A stretch of 13,464 bases of DNA from Smithella sp. (GTDB lineage Bacteria; Desulfobacterota; Syntrophia; Syntrophales; Smithellaceae), in contig JAAZOZ010000447.1 in NCBI GenBank assembly GCA_012797505.1, positions 1-13,464 on the forward strand. Direction: 5' to 3'. Below the pieces are notes generated by a model that did no database searches, was not told the origin of the DNA, and saw nothing but the letters and a program-made list of their open reading frames with translations. Shown here in pieces: positions 1 to 7,368 of this stretch. Position numbers and translations under genes: made by a program. Within the stretch, counting starts at the first letter, position 1. The number at the start of each line of letters is the position of its first letter.

Positions 1-333
1 GCCCTGTTTGACTGCCGCGACTGCGGCGATTGCGCCCTTCCCGACGTGGCCTACCTGTGTCCCATGTCGCAGTGCCCGAAAAACCAGCGCAACGGCCCCT
101 GCGGCGGAAGCTTTCAGGGATGGTGCGAAGTATATCCCCAGCAAAGACCCTGCGTCTATGTCCGGGCCTACGCCCGGTTGAAAAAACACGGGGAGGAATC
201 GCGCCTGGCCGGGGACATCGTGCCGCCCTGCAACTGGGACCTTTATCAAACCTCCTCCTGGATCAACTACTATCTGGGAAAGGATCACACCTCCGCAAAA
301 CAAGATGGCGCGGGATCGCCCGGGACCCCCTGA
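1..333 (+). CDS. MetV-type / C-terminal domain of methylenetetrahydrofolate reductase (5'-truncated by window edge)
   Basis: The frame is open from base 1 to a TGA at 331-333, so only the last 110 residues are visible. The segment is Cys-rich: CRDCGDC near the start, then LCPMSQCPKNQRNGPCGG, then WCEVYPQQRPCVYVRAYARLK. This is the signature of the MTHFR C-terminal domain (PF12225), found as MetV or fused behind MetF in acetogens and many anaerobic deltaproteobacteria. There it probably binds an Fe-S cluster or zinc and helps deliver electrons for methylene-THF reduction in the methyl branch of the Wood-Ljungdahl pathway. G+C is much higher than in the downstream cluster, as expected for a core gene. 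Whether the full gene is stand-alone metV or a metF fusion cannot be told from here. The last 20 or so residues look unconserved. Confidence 0.85.
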   Translation, partial: ALFDCRDCGDCALPDVAYLCPMSQCPKNQRNGPCGGSFQGWCEVYPQQRPCVYVRAYARLKKHGEESRLAGDIVPPCNWDLYQTSSWINYYLGKDHTSAKQDGAGSPGTP

Positions 334-366
334 TCGTCTTGCTCCCAGGAAAATGAAATTTAACCG

Positions 367-395
367 TTGAAGATTATGAGGGGATAGTGTAGAAG
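367..395 (+). promoter_or_regulatory. Candidate sigma-70-type promoter for tRNA-Arg
   Basis: TTGAAG (367-372) and TAGAAG (390-395) are separated by 17 bp. Each matches four of six consensus positions. Transcription would start a few bases before the mature tRNA 5' end at 405. The placement is good and the sequence match is moderate. Confidence 0.4.
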
Positions 396-404
396 CACCC
401 GCGT

Positions 405-481
405 GGGCGATTAGCTCAGATGGATAGAGCGCTGGCCTCCGAAGCCATAGGCCGAGAGTTCGAGTCTCTCATCGCCCACCA
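405..481 (+). tRNA. tRNA-Arg (anticodon CCG)
   Basis: A full cloverleaf can be folded by eye. The acceptor stem GGGCGAT (405-411) pairs with ATCGCCC (471-477). The D arm is GCTC/GAGC (414-417/427-430). The anticodon loop is CTCCGAA (437-443) with CCG at 439-441. The T arm is GAGAG-TTCGAGT-CTCTC (454-470). The discriminator is A478 and CCA is encoded (479-481). CCG reads the Arg codon CGG. One oddity is that the outermost anticodon-stem pair (432/448) is a C-T mismatch; the other four pairs are Watson-Crick. Confidence 0.96.
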
Positions 482-512
482 AGTCATCATCCAACATCAT
501 TCCATGAAGTGC

Positions 513-541
513 AAAAATCCGCTGGAAACAGCGGGTTTTTT
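513..541 (+). terminator. Rho-independent terminator after tRNA-Arg
   Basis: CCGCTG (519-524), a GAAA tetraloop (525-528) and CAGCGG (529-534) form a GC-rich stem. It is preceded by an A-run (513-517) and followed by a T-run (536-541) that lengthen the stem. It lies 32 bp after the tRNA end and is a textbook intrinsic terminator. The symmetrical A and T runs mean it could work in both directions. Confidence 0.88.
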
Positions 542-547
542 GTTTAT

Positions 548-835
548 CCCAAATTACGCAAGAAAGAATTATGTTTCGACAAGATCGTCATTGCAAGCGA
601 AGCAATCTAAACCATTGATGATATGAAATTGCTTCGTCATTTCGCTCCTCGCAAAGATCGTAGTTTGGTAAATTACTTTTTTCCAATGTGTACAGCGGGA
701 TTCAATAGTCATCTATCTGCCTCCCGTTGTAAAGTTTTCTTCTTGCTGCCTGCGAAACTCATACCCCGGCTGGAGGCTAACGTAAAGATGGGCCGGCAAG
801 AAGGCTGCAATCATTTTTCTTTTGCGTAATCTGGG
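548..835. mobile_element. MITE-like non-autonomous element, 288 bp, TIRs and TTTAT direct repeats
   Basis: The left end (548 rightwards) and the right end (835 leftwards, complement) both start CCCA and share ATTACGCAA. Over the first 21 positions 17 are identical. TTTAT lies directly outside both ends (543-547 and 836-840), which looks like a 5-bp target duplication. No transposase or convincing ORF lies inside, so the element would be mobilised in trans. It fills the whole space between the tRNA terminator and the 3' end of the activator gene. Inside are a palindromic repeat (582-662) and a CTTCTTGC/GCAAGAAG inverted pair (739-746/796-803). The transposase family is not identified. Confidence 0.6.
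582..662. repeat. Imperfect palindromic (REP/BIME-like) repeat inside the MITE-like element
   Basis: The left arm (GCAAGCGAAGCAAT, 593-606) is roughly inverted in the right arm (ATTGCTTCG near 628-636, then CGCTCCTCGCAAAGATCGTA). AGATCGT lies at both ends. The form resembles the abundant CATTGCGAGCGAAGCAATCT-type repeats seen in many deltaproteobacterial and other genomes. That resemblance is from memory and was not searched. The arms contain indels, so the element looks degraded. Confidence 0.55.
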
Positions 836-847
836 TTTATTATAATT

Positions 848-3800
848 TCAAACGGATTTTATTATGGTGATTCCTAATCTCTTCATCCGATTAATTAACG
901 TGGTGCGTTTCATTCCAAGAAGCGCTGATGCGCCATTTTGACCCCCGATTTTCCCATTGGTCATTGCAACGGCCTTTCGTATATGCTCTTTCTCCATTTC
1001 ACGCATGGTTTGGGGGCTATTTTCAGCATCTGAAGTCGTTCTCAAAAGCCCTGGCGCAAAGAATCTGATCTTATCTCCGCCCATAACTACCGCGCGCTCC
1101 ATCATATTTGCCAGCTCCCTAACATTTCCGGGCCAGGCGTAAGCTTTCATTTTATCCATTTCAGCATCAGGGATGTCCGGTTCAAGCCGTCTATATTGTG
1201 TACAGAAAAGCTTCAGAAAATGATATGCCAGCAATGGAATATCCTCTTTCCTCATTCGGAGTGGCTGGATATGGATGGGGAATATGTTTAATCGGAAAAA
1301 AAGATCGGCGCGAAATCGGCCCTGCGTAACTTCTTTAGATAAGATTTTGTTGGATGCGGCGAGCAATCGAAAGTCGGAGTGAAGGGTTGTAGTCCCGCCC
1401 ACACGCTGATATTCCTTTTCCTGAAGAATACGCAATAATCTGCTCTGGGTAGGCAGCGGCAATTCAGAGATTTCGTCCAGAAAAATCGTGCCATGATTGG
1501 CCAGTTCAAAGCGTCCCTGCTTGGTCCTGATTGCTCCGGTGAATGCGCCTTTTTCATGGCCGAAAAGCTCACTGTCAATGAGAGTTTCTGGCAGCGCCGC
1601 GCAATTGACGCGGATAAAGGGGCCTTCAGCGCGAGGGCTGATGCGGTGAATGGCCCGGGCAACCAACTCCTTGCCGACACCTGTTTCGCCATGAATTAGC
1701 ACTGTTGAGGGGGTTGGCGCCACTTTGCGTATCAACCCACGGAGATCATCTATAGCCTTGCTGGTCCCAATGATATTGTCAAATGGCACAGACTGTTCCA
1801 ATTTATCGGAATCTTGACGATTTTCATTTCGCAGCTGGATTTGCAGCTTGGTGATTTTAAGGTAGGCGTGAACGCGGTCAATCAAGACGGCAATCTGAGA
1901 ACCGAGAGCAGACAGCAGTTTTAGGCTGTCTTGGTCTAAATCAAACAATTGAAAGCGTCCATCCTGATACAGAACGCCCATTGACTGCCCATCAAGTATT
2001 AAAGGGACGGAAATGACGCGGCGAAAACCAGGAGCCAAAGATTCATCTAATTCACATTGAATGATCTCGCCAGTAGGACTTTCAGCAGCTTTTCGAACAA
2101 TATCGATCATTTGATTGAAGGTGGCATCCGGGATGTCTTCAGGGATCAGATTCCTTGATGCGATCATATTTAACTCCTGTGATTCATAATCCTTGATAAA
2201 AATTGCGGCTCGTTCGGCGCCGGTTAGTCGTGATATAGAAGTGATGATTTTGGCGAAGAGTTGTTCCGAATCTTTTTTCCCACCCATGGTATTGCCCATC
2301 TCTATTACCAAGTTGAAAAGAGGGTCACTCTTCGCAAACGGCTCTGGAGAGATCAATTGTCTCATATCGTCGGGGAAAACATCTTTGGCAATGGGTTTCA
2401 AAAATTCCCAAGCTTTTCGACCTTGAACTTCGGCCTTCTTCCAATTGTTCGTTAGGATATAAAAACGGGCTAAAGCAATGCGGATCTTGGCCTTTTCCAG
2501 GTCGGCGCCGCTCTTTTCCACCATTTTCTTCAATTGGAGGAGCTCCCGAATTTTTACCTGCGGTGGGATGTTATCTTCCAACAGCTCAATTTGCAGCCGA
2601 CGAATAGTCGCATAAACGACAGGATTGATTTGTTCCTTTTTCAGCTGATGTAAATAGTTGTTCACTGGGCCCAGTTCAACAGGCGACATATTCGTTTTCG
2701 TAAGCCTGTACCCGGCGTCAAAGACATGAGCATTGTTAAGAGTATGATACCAACTGGACTTGGGGATTTCCCAAAGCACTTTGAAATAGTCAGCGGCCTG
2801 ATTAAAATGTCCTTTGATACAAGCGATATCCGACAAACCAATTCCTGCAATAACTTCTGCCATAGGAACGCTTTCCCGCCGGGCCAGCATCAACGCTTTT
2901 TTGAAATAAATTTGACTGTTTTCCAGTTGCCTGATTTCGAGAAGAATGATTCCCATAGTCGCCAGTGAATATGCAACCAGAGACCAGTCACTGTTTTTTT
3001 CCGCCTGGACATAAATGGAATGAGCAATACCAATGCCGCGATGAGGCATGCCCATTTGAGTGTAACATAAGGCGAGATGGAGGGAGGTCAGGAGCGAAAA
3101 ATTGTCTTCCACAATGGAATCCAGTTCGCCCAAAGATTTTTCATAAGATTGAACGGCCTGATTTAGGTTACCCTTAATCCAGTGGGCAAAACCTTGGAGT
3201 TGAAGCGCCCTTCGGTACAAAACATCATCCTTAATGTGACGAGCCATTTCCCATCCCTTGTTAAAGTGATGGAAAGCTTCCGCATATTCAAATGACATCC
3301 AATAGTTCTGGCCGATCAATAATTGTAAAGAGGCTTGTGTTTTAAGGTCAGATAATCTTTCGGCCATATCCAGGGCCAGGGTAAGGAAGCGATAGACTGC
3401 CTTCAGATTGGGATGAAGCAAAGAAAGAGAGGCGCGGCGCTCTATCGTCCGTATCAAAACTTCGTAGGTTCCAATGTCCGGTTGTTCGCCCTTGTCCGAA
3501 AACTGACCAGCGATGAAATCAAGCAGGCGGTCATAAAGATTGATTGCCGAAGAGATGCGATGGTTTTTCTCCTCAAAAATGGCCGCCCGGCAAATGATTT
3601 CAATATCTGTTTTTTGAATTCCTGCAAGAAGACACTTTTGCGCAATGTTAAAACAATTCTCATCGCTTTCCGGTAGTTTTTCAATGAGCACATCAATTGC
3701 TTCTCTATAGTATCTCGACAATGTCTTTTCTTCGATTTGATGAAGGATCTCTTTTCGAGGACATTTCGGTGTCCATTCATAGCGTCCACTTCCATCGATT

Positions 3801-3982
3801 CTAGATACAATCCATTTTTGCTTTTCGAGAAAGACAATGGCGTCAACAAGTCGTGATGGAAGCCAGTCAGGCCTTCCCGAGAACCAGTCCACTGAAAAAT
3901 ATTCGTTAAAGGTGGCAAGTCTGCAAATAATGCTCCTTGCGTTATCGGACAGTTGTAACAATACTGCATTCTTTCTTGCCAT
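848..3982 (-). CDS. Sigma-54-dependent transcriptional activator with winged-helix/TPR arm, GAF sensor, AAA+ and Fis-type HTH
   Basis: The protein has 1044 aa. Residues 1-75 look like a winged-helix segment as found in STAND-ATPase arms. Residues about 130-530 are helical TPR-like repeats. A GAF domain spans about 560-705. The sigma-54 AAA+ domain spans about 733-970, with Walker A GETGVGKE (765-772), the sigma-54-contacting GAFTGA loop (812-817), Walker B TIFLDE (832-837) and FRADLFFRL (890-898). A Fis-type HTH lies at about 993-1040. All residues needed for ATP-driven open-complex formation appear present, so it should be an active enhancer-binding protein. It is divergent from the acyl-CoA operon, whose promoter is sigma-54 type, so it very probably controls that operon. 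The GAF/TPR part would sense a ligand or partner. No response-regulator receiver domain is seen. The ATG at 3982 has only a weak ribosome site. Confidence 0.93.
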   Translation of the reverse strand: MARKNAVLLQLSDNARSIICRLATFNEYFSVDWFSGRPDWLPSRLVDAIVFLEKQKWIVSRIDGSGRYEWTPKCPRKEILHQIEEKTLSRYYREAIDVLIEKLPESDENCFNIAQKCLLAGIQKTDIEIICRAAIFEEKNHRISSAINLYDRLLDFIAGQFSDKGEQPDIGTYEVLIRTIERRASLSLLHPNLKAVYRFLTLALDMAERLSDLKTQASLQLLIGQNYWMSFEYAEAFHHFNKGWEMARHIKDDVLYRRALQLQGFAHWIKGNLNQAVQSYEKSLGELDSIVEDNFSLLTSLHLALCYTQMGMPHRGIGIAHSIYVQAEKNSDWSLVAYSLATMGIILLEIRQLENSQIYFKKALMLARRESVPMAEVIAGIGLSDIACIKGHFNQAADYFKVLWEIPKSSWYHTLNNAHVFDAGYRLTKTNMSPVELGPVNNYLHQLKKEQINPVVYATIRRLQIELLEDNIPPQVKIRELLQLKKMVEKSGADLEKAKIRIALARFYILTNNWKKAEVQGRKAWEFLKPIAKDVFPDDMRQLISPEPFAKSDPLFNLVIEMGNTMGGKKDSEQLFAKIITSISRLTGAERAAIFIKDYESQELNMIASRNLIPEDIPDATFNQMIDIVRKAAESPTGEIIQCELDESLAPGFRRVISVPLILDGQSMGVLYQDGRFQLFDLDQDSLKLLSALGSQIAVLIDRVHAYLKITKLQIQLRNENRQDSDKLEQSVPFDNIIGTSKAIDDLRGLIRKVAPTPSTVLIHGETGVGKELVARAIHRISPRAEGPFIRVNCAALPETLIDSELFGHEKGAFTGAIRTKQGRFELANHGTIFLDEISELPLPTQSRLLRILQEKEYQRVGGTTTLHSDFRLLAASNKILSKEVTQGRFRADLFFRLNIFPIHIQPLRMRKEDIPLLAYHFLKLFCTQYRRLEPDIPDAEMDKMKAYAWPGNVRELANMMERAVVMGGDKIRFFAPGLLRTTSDAENSPQTMREMEKEHIRKAVAMTNGKIGGQNGASALLGMKRTTLINRMKRLGITIIKSV

Positions 3983-4055
3983 TTTTTACCGCATCCAACG
4001 TTTAACGTTTAATCGATATGGGTGGGCAAGACGGTTCCTTTAATCCAACTTTTTA

Positions 4056-4085
4056 ATTATAGCCATAGTCTCTGAAATTTTTGAA
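4056..4085 (-). promoter_or_regulatory. Candidate sigma-70 promoter for the activator gene
   Basis: On the minus strand a perfect TATAAT lies at 4061-4056, 74 bp before the activator start. The -35 region about 17-18 bp upstream is A-rich and a poor match. An AT-rich region can yield such a hexamer by chance, so this is tentative. Confidence 0.35.
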
Positions 4086-4119
4086 ACAATACAGCACCTA
4101 TCTGTGTCTGTCAAGCATT

Positions 4120-4155
4120 TTGTCCTAATAGAAACATATGTCCATATAAGGACAA
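4120..4155. promoter_or_regulatory. Candidate enhancer (UAS) for the sigma-54 activator
   Basis: TGTCCATATAAGGACA (4139-4154) is a near-perfect 16-bp palindrome (TGTCC/GGACA arms). A third half-site, TTGTCCT, lies at 4120-4126 and forms an outer inverted pair with AGGACAA (4149-4155). The inner palindrome is centred about 110 bp upstream of the predicted transcription start. That is the usual range for an enhancer bound by a sigma-54 activator. Which protein binds is inferred from the neighbouring divergent activator gene. Confidence 0.5.
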
Positions 4156-4204
4156 CATCTAAATTCAAGAATAAAAACGATTATTCGCATCACATTAATA
4201 TAAC

Positions 4205-4221
4205 TGATAAATATCTTATCA
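4205..4221. promoter_or_regulatory. Palindrome next to the -24 element (possible operator)
   Basis: TGATAA-ATATC-TTATCA has perfect 6-bp arms around a 5-bp spacer. It ends nine bases before the sigma-54 -24 element. It could be an operator or an architectural-protein site. The local sequence is AT-rich, so chance is possible. Confidence 0.3.
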
Positions 4222-4229
4222 AAATCAAA

Positions 4230-4245
4230 TGGCACCATTATTGCT
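4230..4245 (+). promoter_or_regulatory. Sigma-54 (-24/-12) promoter of the PHP-thiolase-DUF35-ACAD operon
   Basis: TGGCACCATTATTGCT matches the sigma-54 consensus TGGCAC-N5-TTGCW at every defined position. GG lies at 4231-4232 and GC at 4243-4244 with correct spacing. The predicted start near 4256 leaves a leader of about 135 nt before the PHP gene. It points towards the catabolic operon and away from the activator gene. Confidence 0.9.
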
Positions 4246-4392
4246 GAATGTGATTCAAGGTTATTAATGCAACAAGATGATGAGATTTTGGCCATTGCCG
4301 GTAAAACAGGTTTTCATTTTTACCTGTCTTGATCAAAGAGTTCTTACATTAGAAGAATGATCAAAAATAAAAAACGGCAGGAAGAGGAATTT

Positions 4393-4953
4393 ATGAACCT
4401 AAAAGGTCAACTACATATTCACACAACTTTTTCTGACGGAAGCCTGACCATTCAGGAAGCAGCCAATGTCTATAACGATCTTCGTTTTGACTTCATTGTT
4501 ATTAGCGACCATGATCACCTTTTAAAGCCTGGTTATCGGGACGCTATTGAAAGCGTCAAATCAAACATGCTTGTCTTCTTAGGCATTGAGCGCACAGTCC
4601 ATACGCGATGGGGCTATGTGCATGTGAGTGAGATCGAAGGTGAAGAAGAAAAACTGTATATATTCAACCACCCGTTTGAATATGGATTAACCCTCAAGCA
4701 GTCAAAGGAATGCATTGAGGATGTGAAGAAAGCACATAAACTCGATGCTGTCGAAATATCACATCAGGGTTTTTATACTCCTGCTTTTGATAGTGTAACA
4801 ATTCCTTATCCAAAAGTGGCGACCGATGACTCACACGCTCTATTGGGTTGTGGCCGGGCATGGATTGAAATGGATTGTGAAAAAAGAAAGGATCCTATCT
4901 TGAGGCAAATAAAGAAAGGAGAGTTCAAATGTCGTTTTGTCGGAGGCCAGTAA
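4393..4953 (+). CDS. PHP-domain metal-dependent phosphoesterase-like protein
   Basis: The protein has 186 aa. The ATG at 4393 is preferred because GAAGAGGA sits just upstream; an in-frame ATG at 4357 lacks a ribosome site. Candidate metal ligands of the PHP fold (polymerase and histidinol phosphatase family) appear in order: HIH (H8, H10), FSDG (D15), SDHD (39-42), GIE (E66), NHP (H93), SH (H124) and TDDSH (144-148). The length fits a compact single-domain PHP hydrolase. There is no signal peptide, so it is cytoplasmic. It is the first gene behind the sigma-54 promoter and ends 49 bp before the first thiolase-like gene. PHP proteins usually hydrolyse phosphoesters; the substrate is unknown, and its place in an acyl-CoA operon is unexplained. 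Confidence 0.82.
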   Translation: MNLKGQLHIHTTFSDGSLTIQEAANVYNDLRFDFIVISDHDHLLKPGYRDAIESVKSNMLVFLGIERTVHTRWGYVHVSEIEGEEEKLYIFNHPFEYGLTLKQSKECIEDVKKAHKLDAVEISHQGFYTPAFDSVTIPYPKVATDDSHALLGCGRAWIEMDCEKRKDPILRQIKKGEFKCRFVGGQ

Positions 4954-5002
4954 ATTATTATGTTGCAAAATAATGTAAACAATTGAGCAGGAGGTGCGAA
5001 AA

Positions 5003-6145
5003 ATGAAAAGAGTTGCCATCTGTGCAGCGGCTCAACACGAAATTAAATCCAACATTTGGCACAAGCGTTTTCAGGATATGTTGATGGATCTTCTCGAAGA
5101 CGTGCAGGGGCAAACAGGTTTTACATTTGGCGATAACGGCGTGAAAAATGTCTTGACCTGTTCGGATGATTTTTTCGATGCCAGAACAATATCGGACAAT
5201 GCAATCAACGATGTTGTCGGCGCGGGTAATTATCGCGGTGAACAGAAAATGGCACAGGAAGGGCTCAATGGAATCGGATATGCGATGGCTTGCATCTTGT
5301 CCGGGCATGATGATGTTATCTATTTCGCAGGGCACTGCAAGGAGTCATCCTCGGCAAGCAGAAATCAGATATCGAATATGGCTTATGATCCGTTTTACTG
5401 CCGTTGCCTTGGCCTGGACTATCTTAGCGCCGCAGGACTGCAGGCCAGGGCGTATATGGAAAAGGCAGCGGTTACGGAAGAACAGCTGGCCAAGGTGGTT
5501 GTGAGGGCGCGCCAATGGGCATCAAGAAATGAATATGCCAATGAAAAAACGCAACTTCATCCAGGCGATGTTATGTATTCTTCCGTTCTCTGCGATCCGA
5601 TAAGAACGCTTCATGCTTATCCAGTGTCGGACGGCGCGGTGGCCTTGCTTCTTGCTTCCGAAGAAAAGGCCTATGAATATACGGATCAACCTATTTGGAT
5701 CACAGGCTTTGGAAACTGTATGGATGGTTATGATTTAGGCACGCGCGATCTTGCAAGCAGTAACGCTTTGAAAAAAGCAGCTAATCAAGCTTACAAGATG
5801 GCCGGCATCAAGCAGCCGAAAAAATCGGTCAATCTAGTTGAAGTCATGGACTGTTATGCCTATCAGCAACCCATGTGGATAGAGGGGCTCGGCCTGTGTG
5901 ACGAAAGGGAGGGGGGCCGTTTTATCGATGAATACGGTCCGGCTAAATATAACGTTAATCTTTCCGGCGGCATGCTGGCGGGGAGGCCTCTGATGATCGG
6001 TGGCCTATACGGAGCGGCAGAAGCTTTCCTTCAGCTTAAAGGCCAGGCCAATGAGCACCAGGCATCTGACGTCAATTGCGCTGTCATCCAGAGCACAACG
6101 GGGGGCGCGGGGCAGCACCAGACAGTTGTTGTGCTTGAAAGATAG
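5003..6145 (+). CDS. Thiolase-fold (SCP-x/lipid-transfer type) protein lacking canonical catalytic residues, copy 1
   Basis: The protein has 380 aa. The start is ATG 5003 after AGGAGGTG (4989-4996); an in-frame GTG at 4994 lies inside this ribosome site. Thiolase landmarks are ILSGHDD (98-104), SDGAVALLLASEEKA (209-223), the MDCY-EGLGL region (282-298) and NLSGG (319-323). The pattern is that of sterol-carrier-X/lipid-transfer thiolases. The nucleophilic Cys position, judged from spacing to the SG-D motif, falls in MAQEG (83-87) with no Cys. The usual GHP is GRP (327-329). The C-terminal C-x-GG motif reads STTGGAG (364-370). Ordinary Claisen thiolysis is therefore unlikely. It is followed closely by a second such gene and two DUF35 genes, so it probably acts in a thiolase/DUF35 complex like BbsAB or Ltp2-ChsH2. 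Confidence 0.87.
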   Translation: MKRVAICAAAQHEIKSNIWHKRFQDMLMDLLEDVQGQTGFTFGDNGVKNVLTCSDDFFDARTISDNAINDVVGAGNYRGEQKMAQEGLNGIGYAMACILSGHDDVIYFAGHCKESSSASRNQISNMAYDPFYCRCLGLDYLSAAGLQARAYMEKAAVTEEQLAKVVVRARQWASRNEYANEKTQLHPGDVMYSSVLCDPIRTLHAYPVSDGAVALLLASEEKAYEYTDQPIWITGFGNCMDGYDLGTRDLASSNALKKAANQAYKMAGIKQPKKSVNLVEVMDCYAYQQPMWIEGLGLCDEREGGRFIDEYGPAKYNVNLSGGMLAGRPLMIGGLYGAAEAFLQLKGQANEHQASDVNCAVIQSTTGGAGQHQTVVVLER

Positions 6146-6156
6146 GAGGTGACACG

Positions 6157-7368
6157 ATGTCGCAAAAGAAAAATCGCAACGTGGGGATTGCCGGGATTGG
6201 AATGACGGAAATTTCCAGCCATAAGGAAAATCAAAATCAACCGGAGATGATCAACGAGGCGGTAAGAGCGGCCCTTGCCGACGCCGGGATCGCTTTGCGG
6301 GATATTGACTGCGTGATTCACGGAAACATGGAACTGTTCGAAATGGTGCATCAGCCCGACATGTGGCATGTGATCGGGACGGGCGCTTTAGAGAAGCCTT
6401 CATTTAGAATCACGACAGGAGGCACAACGGGCATGACGCTGATTGCCGCCGCAGACAACCTTGTGGCTTCCGGCATGTATGACATTGTCATGGCGATTGG
6501 TTTTAATAAGTTGCAGGAGGCGGGGAGCACGACGGGCGGCATCACAAACATGGCGGATGCTTTGTGGTATCGGCATTTGCAGACCGGCGCACTGACAAGC
6601 ACTTCGGCTAATGTGACCATTGAGGAAATAGGAGAAGAAAGAGCAAGAAGGGCTGCCATGAAATATCGAATCATGATGGATAAACATGCATGTTTGAATG
6701 AGAGAGCACACAGAAGATTAGGGCTTGAGTATGACCAGATAGAGAACCTGATGAAAAACTCACCTCCGCTTATCGGAGAATTGAGACTTATTCATATGTG
6801 TTCACAGAGTGACGGAGCGTGCGCCATGATATTAGCTTCGGAGGAAAAGGCAAAAAAGATAAGTAAAAAACCTGTTTGGATCAGAGACCATATTGCGATT
6901 CACCGGGAAGAAACCGCATCCAACGCCTATTTCCCGATATTGAGCGAAAACTCTCACCGTGTCGCGGCCAGGAAACTCTTTGCCCGCAACGGCATTACCA
7001 ATCCCATTGAGTATTTTGACGTCTTTGAAATGTATGACCCATCAGCCTGGTGGGGAATTGAATGGCTGCGCGATTTCCTTTTACTGGATGGGGATCAGGT
7101 CATCAAAATGGTGGAAGATGGAGAGTTTGATCTTGATGGCAAGCTGCCGGTCAATCCATCGGGCGGCGTTACCGCCAGTAATCCTATTAGCGCGACGGCT
7201 ATGTTGAAACCTGCGGAAGTTGCTTTGCAGATGAGGGGAGACGCGGGGAGACATCAGCTTAAACGTGAAGTCAAACATGGGCTGGCTTCAGGATTTGGCG
7301 GAGTGATGTGGACGGAACTGATGATCCTTGAAAAAGACTTAGATTGGCAGGGGGATAACAATGGCTGA
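6157..7368 (+). CDS. Thiolase-fold (SCP-x/lipid-transfer type) protein lacking canonical catalytic residues, copy 2
   Basis: The protein has 403 aa. ATG 6157 follows AGGAGGTG, which overlaps the stop of the previous gene region. Residues 5-60 have the thiolase N-terminal form (VGIAGIGMTE, then AL.DAGI...DID). LVASGMYDIVMAIG (102-115) marks the helix after the nucleophile loop. The loop itself reads TTGGTTGM (87-94) with no Cys. SDGACAMILASEEKA (218-232) and VNPSGG (332-337) are conserved. The GHP His is replaced (SNP, 341-343) and the C-terminal Cys motif reads SGFGG (378-382). It differs clearly from copy 1, so this is a paralogous pair and not a recent duplication. It overlaps the next gene (DUF35) by 8 bp, suggesting translational coupling and a physical complex. 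Confidence 0.86.
   Translation: MSQKKNRNVGIAGIGMTEISSHKENQNQPEMINEAVRAALADAGIALRDIDCVIHGNMELFEMVHQPDMWHVIGTGALEKPSFRITTGGTTGMTLIAAADNLVASGMYDIVMAIGFNKLQEAGSTTGGITNMADALWYRHLQTGALTSTSANVTIEEIGEERARRAAMKYRIMMDKHACLNERAHRRLGLEYDQIENLMKNSPPLIGELRLIHMCSQSDGACAMILASEEKAKKISKKPVWIRDHIAIHREETASNAYFPILSENSHRVAARKLFARNGITNPIEYFDVFEMYDPSAWWGIEWLRDFLLLDGDQVIKMVEDGEFDLDGKLPVNPSGGVTASNPISATAMLKPAEVALQMRGDAGRHQLKREVKHGLASGFGGVMWTELMILEKDLDWQGDNNG

Noticed and set aside
420..626. Open frame of 68 codons across the tRNA and terminator
   Set aside because: It lies over the tRNA-Arg gene and terminator; the coding appearance is incidental.
1288..1692. Minus-strand 134-codon frame inside the activator gene
   Set aside because: It is an alternative-frame shadow of the AAA+ domain coding sequence and has no recognisable motif.
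4994..5002. GTG start for thiolase-like copy 1
   Set aside because: This GTG is part of the AGGAGGTG ribosome site; ATG 5003 has proper spacing.
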